Positions 1-6,937 of a DNA stretch of 11,766 bases are shown here, one piece after another. A program made the position numbers and the translations under genes. Under the pieces are notes generated by a model. That model had not been told where the DNA came from, made no database searches, and saw nothing but the letters and a program-made list of their open reading frames with translations. The DNA comes from Chlamydia trachomatis (GTDB lineage Bacteria; Chlamydiota; Chlamydiia; Chlamydiales; JAAKFR01): contig CAMAUB010000025.1 in NCBI GenBank assembly GCA_945861315.1, forward strand, positions 1-11,766, given 5' to 3'. Position 1 is the first letter of the stretch; every line of letters starts with the position of its first letter.

Positions 1-407
1 AGAGGGGCCTCTTCGATACGCGCTCCAAATCGCCCAAGGCCAGTATCAATGTTAAGGTGGACGGGATAAGATCCTCTAGCAGCTCGTCTAATCGCTTCAA
101 CCTTTTCTAGTGTGTCAACAGCAGGTGTAATTCTATTTGAGACAATCAATTCTGCCTCTTCAGGTAGAAAAGAGAGCAGAAAGATGGGGGTGCGGATGTC
201 TGCTTTGCGCAAATCAATTGCCTCGCTTAAATGGGAGACGCCAAGAAAAGGTACTGCTCTCTTCTCAAAAAAACGAGCAAGCTCTATCGCATCAGTCCCA
301 TGCCCACTTCCTTTGATCACCATAGGCATGATAGGGGTATCTCCAAAAGCATCGAAATTCTTTTCAATAGCACTAAGATCGATAGTCATTTGGTTATAAT
401 TACTCAT
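1..407 (-). CDS. alr: Alanine racemase-like PLP enzyme, N-terminal part (cut by window edge)
   Basis: This gene begins inside the window and runs off its left edge, so only the first 135 residues are visible. They match the start of the fold-type III PLP barrel of alanine racemase, which interconverts L- and D-alanine for peptidoglycan. Visible signs are the opening 'MTIDLSAIEKNF' (family pattern IDL-x-AL-x-x-N), the PLP-lysine segment 'VIKGSGHGTDA' with Lys32 where the family has KANAYGHG, the segment 'FLGVSHLSEAIDLRKA', and 'VHLNIDTGLGRFG' at 116-128, equivalent to the family's vHlKvDTGMgRlG. Two positions differ: the usual Tyr after the PLP lysine is His36, and the Lys that is carbamylated in some racemases is Asn119. 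Only 18 bases separate it from the lptG stop codon, so it is probably the third gene of the lptF-lptG operon. No clear Shine-Dalgarno is seen. The C-terminal domain with the second catalytic base (Tyr) lies outside the window, so activity cannot be judged. Confidence 0.78.
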   Translation of the reverse strand, partial: MSNYNQMTIDLSAIEKNFDAFGDTPIMPMVIKGSGHGTDAIELARFFEKRAVPFLGVSHLSEAIDLRKADIRTPIFLLSFLPEEAELIVSNRITPAVDTLEKVEAIRRAARGSYPVHLNIDTGLGRFGARIEEAP

Positions 408-425
408 CAAAAGCAGCGTATCTGT

Positions 426-1412
426 TTAGCAGATTTTTTTGCATTGAAAAGCGATAACTAAGGCTATGATACTTGGTGGAGTCAGCATGGCCCATAGAGG
501 AGCAATCACGTGACTTTGCCCCAAGATTAGCGCAGCGTTAACAAGTGTGAAGTAGGCAATCAGTCCAAATAAAGAGAGAACATAGATGAGATAAATCGGT
601 GTTTGTCTTGAGAAACGAAGACAAAAGGGTGTGGGAACTAGAACCGCAAAGAGAGCTGCAAAAGGAATAGTGAGCTTATAAAGCAGTTTCGCATCCCATT
701 TTGAATGCTGCATAAGCTGAGTTAAAGACTTAGGGAGGAAGCTGTTTGGATCAAATTTCATGTCCGGAAAAAAAAGCGTTTCATATGACTCTGTGGGGTG
801 TATGCCCTCTGAGCGCTCTAGCAGTTCAACTTTTTGTCCAAGACACAGAAGGGGGTCAAAGGTGTTCATGTGGTAGATATGGTCCATATCTTTAATCCAA
901 AAAAGGTCATGAAGCTTTTTATCTTCGAGATTGTAGTGGTGGTAGAGCACAAGAGAATCATCTTTTAAGCGGCTAGCATGCGCCTCATTTACTGTCCCCT
1001 CTTTGAAATAGCGCGCCTCAAAAACTTCAAGTTTTGCTAAGGCTATTGGTTCAAACCATTGGAAGTTGGCATAAATTAAGGCCATGGCGACAAGTGCTAC
1101 GTAGAAAAAAGGAGTAGTAAGCTTTTTTAAAGAGATGCCGCCAGCGGCTAGGGCAACGATTTCTTTTCTTGCATTAAGCGTTGTGAGCACTTTGATTGTT
1201 GCAAGCAAAAGTGCGACACAGATGAGGGTTTCAATTTGCTGGGTAAATTGGAAAAAGTAGTAGAAAAGTGTGTCAATAAGTGTGACACCTGGTTGGTGAA
1301 AAGTTTTTGTATGAGCTGAATAATCAATCAGAACAAAAAGAAAGTAAGCCACGAAGATGACAAGAAAAAAGACTTTGGCAAATTCACGAAGAAAGTAACG
1401 TTTCCAGATCAT
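426..1412 (-). CDS. lptG: LptG-type permease subunit of the LPS export ABC transporter (YjgP/YjgQ family)
   Basis: This is an inner-membrane subunit that, with LptF and the LptB ATPase, extracts lipopolysaccharide and passes it to the LptC/LptA bridge. The 328 residues follow the family plan: membrane segments near 12-31, 43-72 and 100-118, a periplasmic jellyroll-like region about 125-240, and three more membrane segments near 247-265, 272-296 and 303-322. The cytoplasmic coupling helix that contacts LptB is recognisable as 'NARKEIVALAAGGIS' (80-94). It is slightly shorter than the roughly 360 residues of E. coli LptG. Its ATG overlaps the TGA of the upstream gene in an ATGA arrangement, which suggests translational coupling and equal amounts of the two half-permeases. 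The LptF/LptG split is by operon order, as in E. coli (lptF first); the two are paralogues and could be named the other way round. Confidence 0.85.
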   Translation of the reverse strand: MIWKRYFLREFAKVFFLVIFVAYFLFVLIDYSAHTKTFHQPGVTLIDTLFYYFFQFTQQIETLICVALLLATIKVLTTLNARKEIVALAAGGISLKKLTTPFFYVALVAMALIYANFQWFEPIALAKLEVFEARYFKEGTVNEAHASRLKDDSLVLYHHYNLEDKKLHDLFWIKDMDHIYHMNTFDPLLCLGQKVELLERSEGIHPTESYETLFFPDMKFDPNSFLPKSLTQLMQHSKWDAKLLYKLTIPFAALFAVLVPTPFCLRFSRQTPIYLIYVLSLFGLIAYFTLVNAALILGQSHVIAPLWAMLTPPSIIALVIAFQCKKIC

Positions 1413-2467
1413 CTCACACCTCGCCTAATTTGACTCAAAGTCGACAGGCTGTAGCTTGTAATGAGTAGATGGGGGGCAAGATAGAGGGCCAGGGAGAAAA
1501 AAAATAGATGATCGAGCTCTTTAGCAATAAAAAAAGAGATGAGGGCAATAGATGTTAATATAATCACTGTAAGAATTTTACGCTGAATTCCAAAAGCGAT
1601 GCCCATTAAAGAAAAGGTCACAGTTGCAAGAGAGAAGCTAATGCGCCTGACGATTTCACTTTTGATCTTTAGAAGACTTCTGTGTGCCTTATGACTTTCT
1701 TGGGCAAACAAAGAGCGTTTGCGCGCTTTTAGAAGGTTCCAGTTAAGGTGATCATGTGAGATTTTCCATCCTTTTGTTTGGATCAGCTGAGCCAACTGCG
1801 TTGCAGCAGAGCGAGTTGTTTGAAGATTTTCAATCACAAGGTGATCTGAAGAGGTTGTGATGAGTGAAACATTAGAGCCAAGAAGTGCATCTTCATGGAT
1901 TTCAAGTTGCTTGGCAAGACAAAGGATCATAGACTTGCCGGGAATAGCAATAATAAGATCACGCACTTGCTGTCCTTGATGAATGGGGTTCATTTGGACA
2001 TAGGCACTTTTAAGTTTTGCTATTTTAGCATTTTGAAGCAGAAGAAGGGGATTAATTGAGGTAAGCTCATAAACCATCTTTCGTGTTTTAAGGTGGCACG
2101 ATGTCGCAATCTCAGAGATAAGGTAGAAAGTTCCAACAGCCATAAAAAGAGAGACATATAAAATAGGGGAGGCTACTTTGAAAAGGGAAAAGCCGCCCGC
2201 TCGAAGGGCTGTCAACTCGTAACTTTGAGAAAGGCGTTGAACCAAAAGAAGTGTTGAAAGAAGGCATGAAATAGGAATTGCAATCGGCAGCACATAGAGG
2301 ATTTGATAGAGCATAAACAGGATGAGTTTCCCTATAGGTGTCCCAAAAGTTGCAAATTCAGCGATCTCCCTCAAGCGGCTTACAAGGAGAATAGCAATAA
2401 ATGAGAAGATCGCTAAAAAAAAGACCTTAAAGTAGTTTTGTAAGAGATATCGACAATAGATCAGCAT
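1409..2467 (-). CDS. lptF: LptF-type permease subunit of the LPS export ABC transporter (YjgP/YjgQ family)
   Basis: This is the partner permease of LptG, a 352-residue inner-membrane protein of the YjgP/YjgQ family. Membrane segments are visible near 13-31, 45-75 and 100-120 and again near 278-298, 300-317 and 320-340, on either side of a periplasmic region of about 150 residues. The conserved coupling-helix signature is 'SQSYELTALRAGGFS' (80-94). It is the first gene of the minus-strand operon lptF-lptG-alr and overlaps lptG by four bases. Its start lies only 22 bases from that of the divergent tilS. No Shine-Dalgarno is evident, and a promoter in the gap would leave almost no leader. The paired LptF/LptG genes next to tilS-ftsH match the gene order I remember for C. 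trachomatis CT838-CT841. Confidence 0.87.
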   Translation of the reverse strand: MLIYCRYLLQNYFKVFFLAIFSFIAILLVSRLREIAEFATFGTPIGKLILFMLYQILYVLPIAIPISCLLSTLLLVQRLSQSYELTALRAGGFSLFKVASPILYVSLFMAVGTFYLISEIATSCHLKTRKMVYELTSINPLLLLQNAKIAKLKSAYVQMNPIHQGQQVRDLIIAIPGKSMILCLAKQLEIHEDALLGSNVSLITTSSDHLVIENLQTTRSAATQLAQLIQTKGWKISHDHLNWNLLKARKRSLFAQESHKAHRSLLKIKSEIVRRISFSLATVTFSLMGIAFGIQRKILTVIILTSIALISFFIAKELDHLFFFSLALYLAPHLLITSYSLSTLSQIRRGVR

Positions 2468-2507
2468 TTGGATTACACTATAACACTTTATGAACTTAGA
2501 ACAACAA
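2468..2507. promoter_or_regulatory. Compact divergent promoter region between lptF and tilS
   Basis: Only 22 bases separate the two divergent start codons. Within them 'ACTATAAC' reads as a -10-like TATAAC on the plus strand (2479-2484, six bases from the tilS ATG) and as TATAGT on the minus strand (2477-2482). On the minus strand a TTGTTG (2502-2507) lies 19 bases upstream as a possible -35. No good plus-strand -35 is seen at normal spacing; TCGACA at 2450-2455 is 23 bases away. Neither gene has a Shine-Dalgarno here, so short-leader or leaderless transcripts are possible. This is prediction from base pattern only. Confidence 0.3.
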
Positions 2508-3386
2508 TTTCATCTCTTTCTCAAGAAATATTCTCTTCAGCGTCCATTGCTCGGACTCTCAGGTGGGCCTGATTCAATGGCACTTTTTCACCTATTAATA
2601 GGGGAGGGTATTTCTTTTGAAGTGGCACATATTGATCATAGATGGAGAGGTGAGAGTCAGGAGCAAGCATCTCAGTTAGAGGCTCTTTGTCAAAAATTTT
2701 GTGTTGTATTTCATCTTAAAATATTGGATATCAATGGCCCAAATATTGAAGATCGGTGTCGAAATGAAAGACTTGCTTTTTTTGCTTCCCTCTCTTCTAA
2801 GGTGATATTGGGACATCACGCTGATGATCAGGCGGAAACGGTGTTAAAAAGAGTTTTTGAAGGGGCTAGATTGACAAAGCTTAAGGGACTGAGTTGTTGT
2901 TCCAAGATGGGAGAGATGGAGCTTTTTAGGCCCCTTTTAGCAGTTTCTAAGGCAGAGATCCTCGATTGGTTGAACAAAAAAGAGATTGCCTATTTCGAGG
3001 ATGAGACCAATCGAGATGCAAAGTATTTACGCAGTAGGATGAGGGAGGAGATTCTACCCACTCTTTCTAAGATGTTTGGAAAGAAGGTAGAACCAAGTCT
3101 TTGTCGTCTTGGGAAGTTAGCCGCTGAACTTGATGAGTTTACTCAAAAATTAATTGAGCGATATCCCTTTGAGGGACTTCTCGATTTGAGCCAAGATCCA
3201 CCACAAAGTACTTTTGAATGGAGAATCATTGTCTCAAATTTTTTTGAAAAGAAGGGAATTACCCCTTCTTCACTTCAACTTGATCAAATGATTGAACATT
3301 TGCAGAAGAAAAGTTGCCATAAGCACTTGCGGATAAAAAATCGGTATGTGAAACTGCATAGGCAGACAATTGAAATCATTGACTAG
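2490..3386 (+). CDS. tilS: tRNA(Ile)-lysidine synthetase TilS (MesJ)
   Basis: TilS uses ATP and lysine to convert the wobble cytidine of tRNA-Ile(CAU) to lysidine, so that the tRNA reads AUA and is charged with isoleucine rather than methionine. It is essential in most bacteria and acts in the cytoplasm. The N-type ATP pyrophosphatase PP-loop is clear: 'LSGGPDSMALFHLL' (SGGPDS at about 24-29), then 'AHIDHRWRGES' (46-56), 'LGHHADDQAET' (107-117) and the 'DETNRD...LRSRMREEILP' region (about 171-190), all diagnostic of TilS. At 298 residues it is far shorter than E. coli TilS (about 430) and somewhat shorter than the roughly 320 I recall for Chlamydia, so the C-terminal tRNA-recognition domains look reduced. 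The ATG is the first in frame and sits 22 bases from the divergent lptF start. ftsH follows 265 bases downstream on the same strand. Confidence 0.93.
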   Translation: MNLEQQFHLFLKKYSLQRPLLGLSGGPDSMALFHLLIGEGISFEVAHIDHRWRGESQEQASQLEALCQKFCVVFHLKILDINGPNIEDRCRNERLAFFASLSSKVILGHHADDQAETVLKRVFEGARLTKLKGLSCCSKMGEMELFRPLLAVSKAEILDWLNKKEIAYFEDETNRDAKYLRSRMREEILPTLSKMFGKKVEPSLCRLGKLAAELDEFTQKLIERYPFEGLLDLSQDPPQSTFEWRIIVSNFFEKKGITPSSLQLDQMIEHLQKKSCHKHLRIKNRYVKLHRQTIEIID

Positions 3387-3460
3387 CGCATCAAAATTCA
3401 GCAATTCACACTACGGGTCTTAATGAAATTGTCTCATGTAGTGACTTGATATTTGGACGC
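3387..3460 (+). other. Imperfect inverted repeat after tilS, possible terminator
   Basis: The 74 bases after the tilS stop fold imperfectly on themselves. A CACTAC at 3409-3414 faces a GTAGTG at 3438-3443, and the outer flanks (GCGCATCAAAA near 3387 and GATATTTGGACGC near 3448) are roughly complementary with gaps. There is no U-run after the stem, so it is not a classical intrinsic terminator. It could end tilS transcription or be a worn repeat. Confidence 0.3.
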
Positions 3461-3461
3461 T

Positions 3462-3529
3462 TATAGTCGTTCAATCGCGGGAGCTTTCGCGCTGGGCCAA
3501 ATGGGAAATTTTAAACTTAAGCGACTATA
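3462..3529 (+). repeat. Single copy of a dispersed ~68-bp repeat with TATAGTCG/CGACTATA ends
   Basis: This 68-bp unit is bounded by an exact 8-base inverted pair, TATAGTCG (3462-3469) and CGACTATA (3522-3529). Its interior 'TTCAATCGCGGGAGCTTTC' is, as reverse complement, the same as 6492-6510 inside the repeat block after ftsH. The right arm of that block has a similar version in the same orientation as this copy, also ending in CGACTATA (6927-6934). The same family therefore lies on both sides of ftsH. No coding capacity is seen. Confidence 0.75.
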
Positions 3530-3582
3530 TAATTAAATTGAGCAAAACGGATGGTTCGTGTATCCTCGTTTACTTGGAATTA

Positions 3583-3646
3583 AGCTAATTTTATTATAGA
3601 TTAAAAAAATTATGATTTTTAAATGAAATTAGCTATATAATCAGGG
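3583..3646 (+). promoter_or_regulatory. AT-rich inverted repeat, TATAAT box and Shine-Dalgarno before ftsH
   Basis: A 9-base perfect inverted repeat, AGCTAATTT (3583-3591) and AAATTAGCT (3626-3634), encloses a very AT-rich spacer that holds a second inner pair (TTAAAAA and TTTTTAA). Immediately after it is an exact TATAAT (3636-3641), then AGGG (3643-3646) five bases before the ftsH ATG, a weak Shine-Dalgarno. If the TATAAT were the active -10, transcription would start almost at the ATG and leave the Shine-Dalgarno out. An upstream box such as TATAGA (3595-3600) may therefore be used instead. The inverted repeat could be an operator or an mRNA hairpin; this is not resolved. Confidence 0.35.
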
Positions 3647-3651
3647 TTAAT

Positions 3652-6420
3652 ATGGTATACGATCCAAAAAACAAACAACAAGAGCCGCAGAAGAAAGGGT
3701 TTCCAACGACGTTCTTTCTTCTGCTTCTAGCGGTTATCTTAATTATTTTAACCGTTCAAAACTTTATGACGACAAAGACCGCCAAGGTAGCCTTTAGTCA
3801 TCAGGTGGAGAACTTGGTTAATTTGAATTTGATTGTTCCGGAGGATAGTCGTAAGGTTTCTTTAAATGATAACCTAGTTACATTCAGCGGTCGCTTTAAA
3901 GAGCGCGAGAGTGAAGAGGGAAGAAAACGTTTTCGTTTCTTAGAACTACTCGAAGAGAGTCATCAGCTTGAGAGCCGTCGCGAAGATACAGTGACCGATC
4001 TGCAGCTTGCAGGCACAAAAATTGAAGAAGCTGCGACATGGTTCTTAGAGGTGAGCGGAACGCCAATCCCAGCAGGAGGCTATCGTGTTGTTGAAGAGAC
4101 TTATAACCTACCCAATAGAGAAAATGCTGTCGTAATTAGAAAAGTGCCTACAGGTCAAATGATTAGCTTAGTAGACCTTAAGATGCGCTTTGATCAGATC
4201 AATCAGAGAGTTACAGGTGGAGCAAGTTCTCCAGAAGACTTAAATAACTTTGCAACAGACTTGAGTGTTCTTGTTGAGAATTATCGCTCTCCTGTCCTAG
4301 GTATTGGCTCGGAGTCAATGAAACAAGAGCTCAAGACAATGAGTCGCCAAATTGGAGATATGAGCACTGCCCCACTCTCTACGCGTCTTTCATCTTATGA
4401 ACAAATGTTAACCCTGCTCACCCATATCACCGCTTCTTTAAATGAACCAGTAAATAACATCCGCTTAAGTGAACTGCGTGCCGTGCGTCAATATAAAGAT
4501 GAGATGGAGGCATATGCAGCTTTAGCTAGTCAATCTGAACAAAATGAAATCCAACTGGATAAAGCTAAGCAAGCTGTCTTAAATGTAATCTGGTTTTTCA
4601 ATAATAAAGAGCTCTCTACTAGAGCGCTCGAGAGGCAAGATCCAGAAGTTTATAGTCACTGGTTTGCTAATGCCAAAGAAGAGTGGGAAGCATTTAAGCA
4701 TAACAGAGCTCTTCCATTTAAAGCGCCTGATCAGCCGCGTAATCTTGTGCTAGAAAAGAAATTTAAAAGTGAAGAGCCTGCGCCTAATTATCTTAGCTAC
4801 ATTCTTACAATCTTACCCATTGCTCTTGTCATTATGCTCCTCTACTTTGTTGTCTCAAGACAGATGAAAGGTGTGGGCGGATCGGCGATGAGCTTTGGAA
4901 AATCGCCTGCTCGTCTTCTTCAGAAAGGGAGTACTAAAATTACTTTCAAAGATGTTGCTGGAATTGAAGAAGCTAAAGAAGAGCTTGTTGAAATCGTTGA
5001 CTTTTTAAAGAGTCCACTTAAATTCACATCGCTTGGTGGCCGTATTCCAAAGGGTGTTTTATTAGTTGGTCCCCCAGGAACTGGAAAGACACTTGTTGCT
5101 AAAGCAGTAGCTGGAGAGGCAGATCGCCCCTTCTTCTCAATTGCTGGTTCAGACTTTGTAGAGATGTTTGTTGGTGTTGGTGCAAGCCGAATCCGTGATA
5201 TGTTTTCTGAAGCTAAGAAAAATGCACCTTGTATCATCTTTATTGACGAAATCGATGCCGTTGGACGCCATCGTGGAGCCGGTATTGGTGGAGGTCATGA
5301 TGAGAGAGAGCAGACATTGAACCAGCTTTTGGTTGAAATGGATGGCTTTGACACAAATGAAGGTGTTATTTTGATGGCAGCTACTAACCGTCCAGATGTT
5401 CTTGATAAGGCACTATTGCGACCTGGCCGTTTTGACAGACGTGTTGTGATTGGACTTCCTGATATCAAAGGACGTTATGAAATTTTAAAGGTACATGCGC
5501 GAAAGATTAAGATTGATCCAACTGTGGATCTTAATGCAGTTGCTAAAAGTACCCCAGGATCTTCGGGTGCTGAGCTTGAAAACCTATTAAATGAAGCGGC
5601 ATTGCTAGCAGCTCGTGTTGGTCGCACAGCAGTAACAACTCCAGATGTGACTGAAGCGCGCGATAAGGTGCTTTTTGGTAAAGAGAGACGCAGTCTTGAG
5701 CTTGATGAGAATGAGAAGAGAACAACAGCGTATCACGAAGCTGGTCATACAATTACAGGATTAAAAGTTAAGTTTTCAGATCCTGTTGATAAAGTCACAA
5801 TTATTCCTCGAGGCTTTTCTCTTGGAGCGACTCACTTCCTACCAGAGAAAAATCGACTTAGCTATTGGAAGAAAGAGGTTTTAGATCAACTCATCGTTCT
5901 TATGGGAGGACGTGCTGCTGAAGAAGTCTTCTTGGGCGATGTCTCAAGTGGAGCACAGCAAGATATTTCTCAAGCAACTAGCTTGGCAAAAAATATGATT
6001 TGCCATTGGGGAATGAGTGATAAGCTTGGAAATGTAGCCTATGACGAACGAGATATGGGTGAGTATGGTTTCCCTTCTTCTTCAAAAAGTTACTCAGAAG
6101 AGACAGCACGTACAATTGATACAGAAGTACGCAGCTTGCTAGATATAGCCTATAAAGATGCTTTGAAGATTGTTAAAGAGAATCGAGAAGAAGTTGAGCT
6201 CATGTCACAGATGTTGATTGAGTTTGAGACGCTGGATACTCAAGATATCAAGAGTATTATCAATCACGTATGGGATCCTGATAAGAAGCGTAAGAAAGTG
6301 TCTGATGCAGAGTCTCATTTCAAGCGTGAAATTGAAACTCCACCTCCACTCCCCCCTGAAGGGGATTCAAAATCTGATCTACATATACCCAAACGACGTG
6401 AAGAATTAGATTTGGGCTGA
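3652..6420 (+). CDS. ftsH: ATP-dependent membrane zinc metalloprotease FtsH, chlamydial long form
   Basis: FtsH is a hexameric membrane AAA+ protease that pulls out and degrades damaged membrane proteins and some regulators. Domains over 922 residues: first membrane helix about 17-38; a periplasmic region about 40-378; second membrane helix about 381-402; AAA+ module with Walker A GPPGTGKT (473-480), pore loop 'FVGVGASR' (506-513), Walker B 'IIFIDEIDA' (528-536) and second region of homology 'ATNRPD...RPGRFDRR' (577-597). The zinc protease motif HEAGH is at 695-699, with a probable third ligand Asp771 in 'QQDISQAT'. All catalytic residues are intact. The periplasmic part is several times longer than in E. 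coli, as in chlamydial FtsH (about 913 residues from memory). The C terminus is odd: after a proline-rich stretch (about 897-902), the last residues, roughly [11 protein letters not shown], and the stop codon are encoded by the first unit of a 67-bp tandem repeat. The start is supported by AGGG five bases upstream. Confidence 0.97.
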   Translation: MVYDPKNKQQEPQKKGFPTTFFLLLLAVILIILTVQNFMTTKTAKVAFSHQVENLVNLNLIVPEDSRKVSLNDNLVTFSGRFKERESEEGRKRFRFLELLEESHQLESRREDTVTDLQLAGTKIEEAATWFLEVSGTPIPAGGYRVVEETYNLPNRENAVVIRKVPTGQMISLVDLKMRFDQINQRVTGGASSPEDLNNFATDLSVLVENYRSPVLGIGSESMKQELKTMSRQIGDMSTAPLSTRLSSYEQMLTLLTHITASLNEPVNNIRLSELRAVRQYKDEMEAYAALASQSEQNEIQLDKAKQAVLNVIWFFNNKELSTRALERQDPEVYSHWFANAKEEWEAFKHNRALPFKAPDQPRNLVLEKKFKSEEPAPNYLSYILTILPIALVIMLLYFVVSRQMKGVGGSAMSFGKSPARLLQKGSTKITFKDVAGIEEAKEELVEIVDFLKSPLKFTSLGGRIPKGVLLVGPPGTGKTLVAKAVAGEADRPFFSIAGSDFVEMFVGVGASRIRDMFSEAKKNAPCIIFIDEIDAVGRHRGAGIGGGHDEREQTLNQLLVEMDGFDTNEGVILMAATNRPDVLDKALLRPGRFDRRVVIGLPDIKGRYEILKVHARKIKIDPTVDLNAVAKSTPGSSGAELENLLNEAALLAARVGRTAVTTPDVTEARDKVLFGKERRSLELDENEKRTTAYHEAGHTITGLKVKFSDPVDKVTIIPRGFSLGATHFLPEKNRLSYWKKEVLDQLIVLMGGRAAEEVFLGDVSSGAQQDISQATSLAKNMICHWGMSDKLGNVAYDERDMGEYGFPSSSKSYSEETARTIDTEVRSLLDIAYKDALKIVKENREEVELMSQMLIEFETLDTQDIKSIINHVWDPDKKRKKVSDAESHFKREIETPPPLPPEGDSKSDLHIPKRREELDLG

Positions 6421-6516
6421 TGTAGAAGCTCCAGCAATTGAGCGATCGTATATACCCAAACAACTTGAAAAGTCGGATTTGGGCTGACGTGAAAGCTCCC
6501 GCGATTGAACGATCGT
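6383..6516 (+). repeat. Two tandem 67-bp repeats overlapping the 3' end of ftsH
   Basis: Copy 1 (6383-6449) and copy 2 (6450-6516) both start ATATACCCAAAC and end GATCGT, with a period of exactly 67 bases and roughly 80 percent identity by eye. Copy 1 contains the ftsH stop codon (6418-6420). Copy 2 read in the matching register would encode the same kind of tail, IPKQLEKSDLG then stop. Since 67 is not a multiple of 3, copy 2 is not in frame with ftsH. A third, more diverged unit follows at about 6517-6592 and belongs to the left arm of the palindrome. Confidence 0.85.
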
Positions 6517-6937
6517 AAACGACCCAATATAGTCGATTAAATTTAGATTGATACCCTCTGGTTACGCGAAAGCACCCGGGGTTTAATGATCCCAAGTTGA
6601 TCAATATTTCTAATAACCTCAGTTTTGGGTTTATCCCGCAGATCTTCAGGGATCTTTCTCGATCTTTTTGCGCTTTTTGCCTCGAAAAGGGTACAAGACC
6701 ATTCCCTTCGGAAAAAATCCCAAAAATTTTCGAGAAATCTCCTCTGAATATCTGCGCAATAAACCCAAAACTCAGGTTAATATTAACCGACTTGTGATCA
6801 TTAAACCGCGGGGCTTTGGCGCAACCATAAAATATCAATCTAAATTTAATCGACTATATGGGGTTGTTTACGATCTATCAATCGCGAGGCTTTCACGCAG
6901 GTCAAAATTATCATTCCGGACTTAATCGACTATAACG
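6447..6937. repeat. Large imperfect palindrome (~490 bp) between convergent genes
   Basis: This gene-free stretch is one long imperfect inverted repeat centred near 6692-6697. Matching arms include 6511-6553 against 6833-6875 (43 bases, two mismatches), 6615-6634 against 6759-6778 (20 bases, one mismatch) and 6488-6496 against 6889-6897 (exact). The outer ends pair more loosely, up to a CGACTATA at 6927-6934. A central spacer of about 12 bases separates GGG from CCC (6689-6706). Each arm is built of 67-76 bp units of the same family as 3462-3529. Short open frames inside mirror the repeats and do not look coding. It could be a MITE-like or nested insertion, a bidirectional terminator for the two genes that converge on it, or a long RNA hairpin. 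No transposase and no clear target-site duplication is seen. Confidence 0.85.

Noticed and set aside
112..399. Plus-strand 95-codon frame at the left end
   Set aside because: It lies opposite the alanine racemase-like gene, whose family motifs are clear on the minus strand.
6315..6838. Minus-strand open frames of 70 and 172 codons across the repeat block
   Set aside because: Their translations repeat with the DNA units, overlap the end of ftsH and fall in the palindrome, with no domain or start signal. They are by-products of the repeats.
6597..6925. Plus-strand open frames of 66 and 85 codons inside the palindrome
   Set aside because: They mirror the inverted minus-strand frames and carry no family signal or ribosome binding site.
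6383..6937. CRISPR array
   Set aside because: Units are contiguous or inverted, 67-76 bp and diverged, with no unique spacers and no cas genes.
6383..6937. Complete insertion sequence
   Set aside because: No transposase frame and no clear target-site duplication; at most a non-autonomous element.
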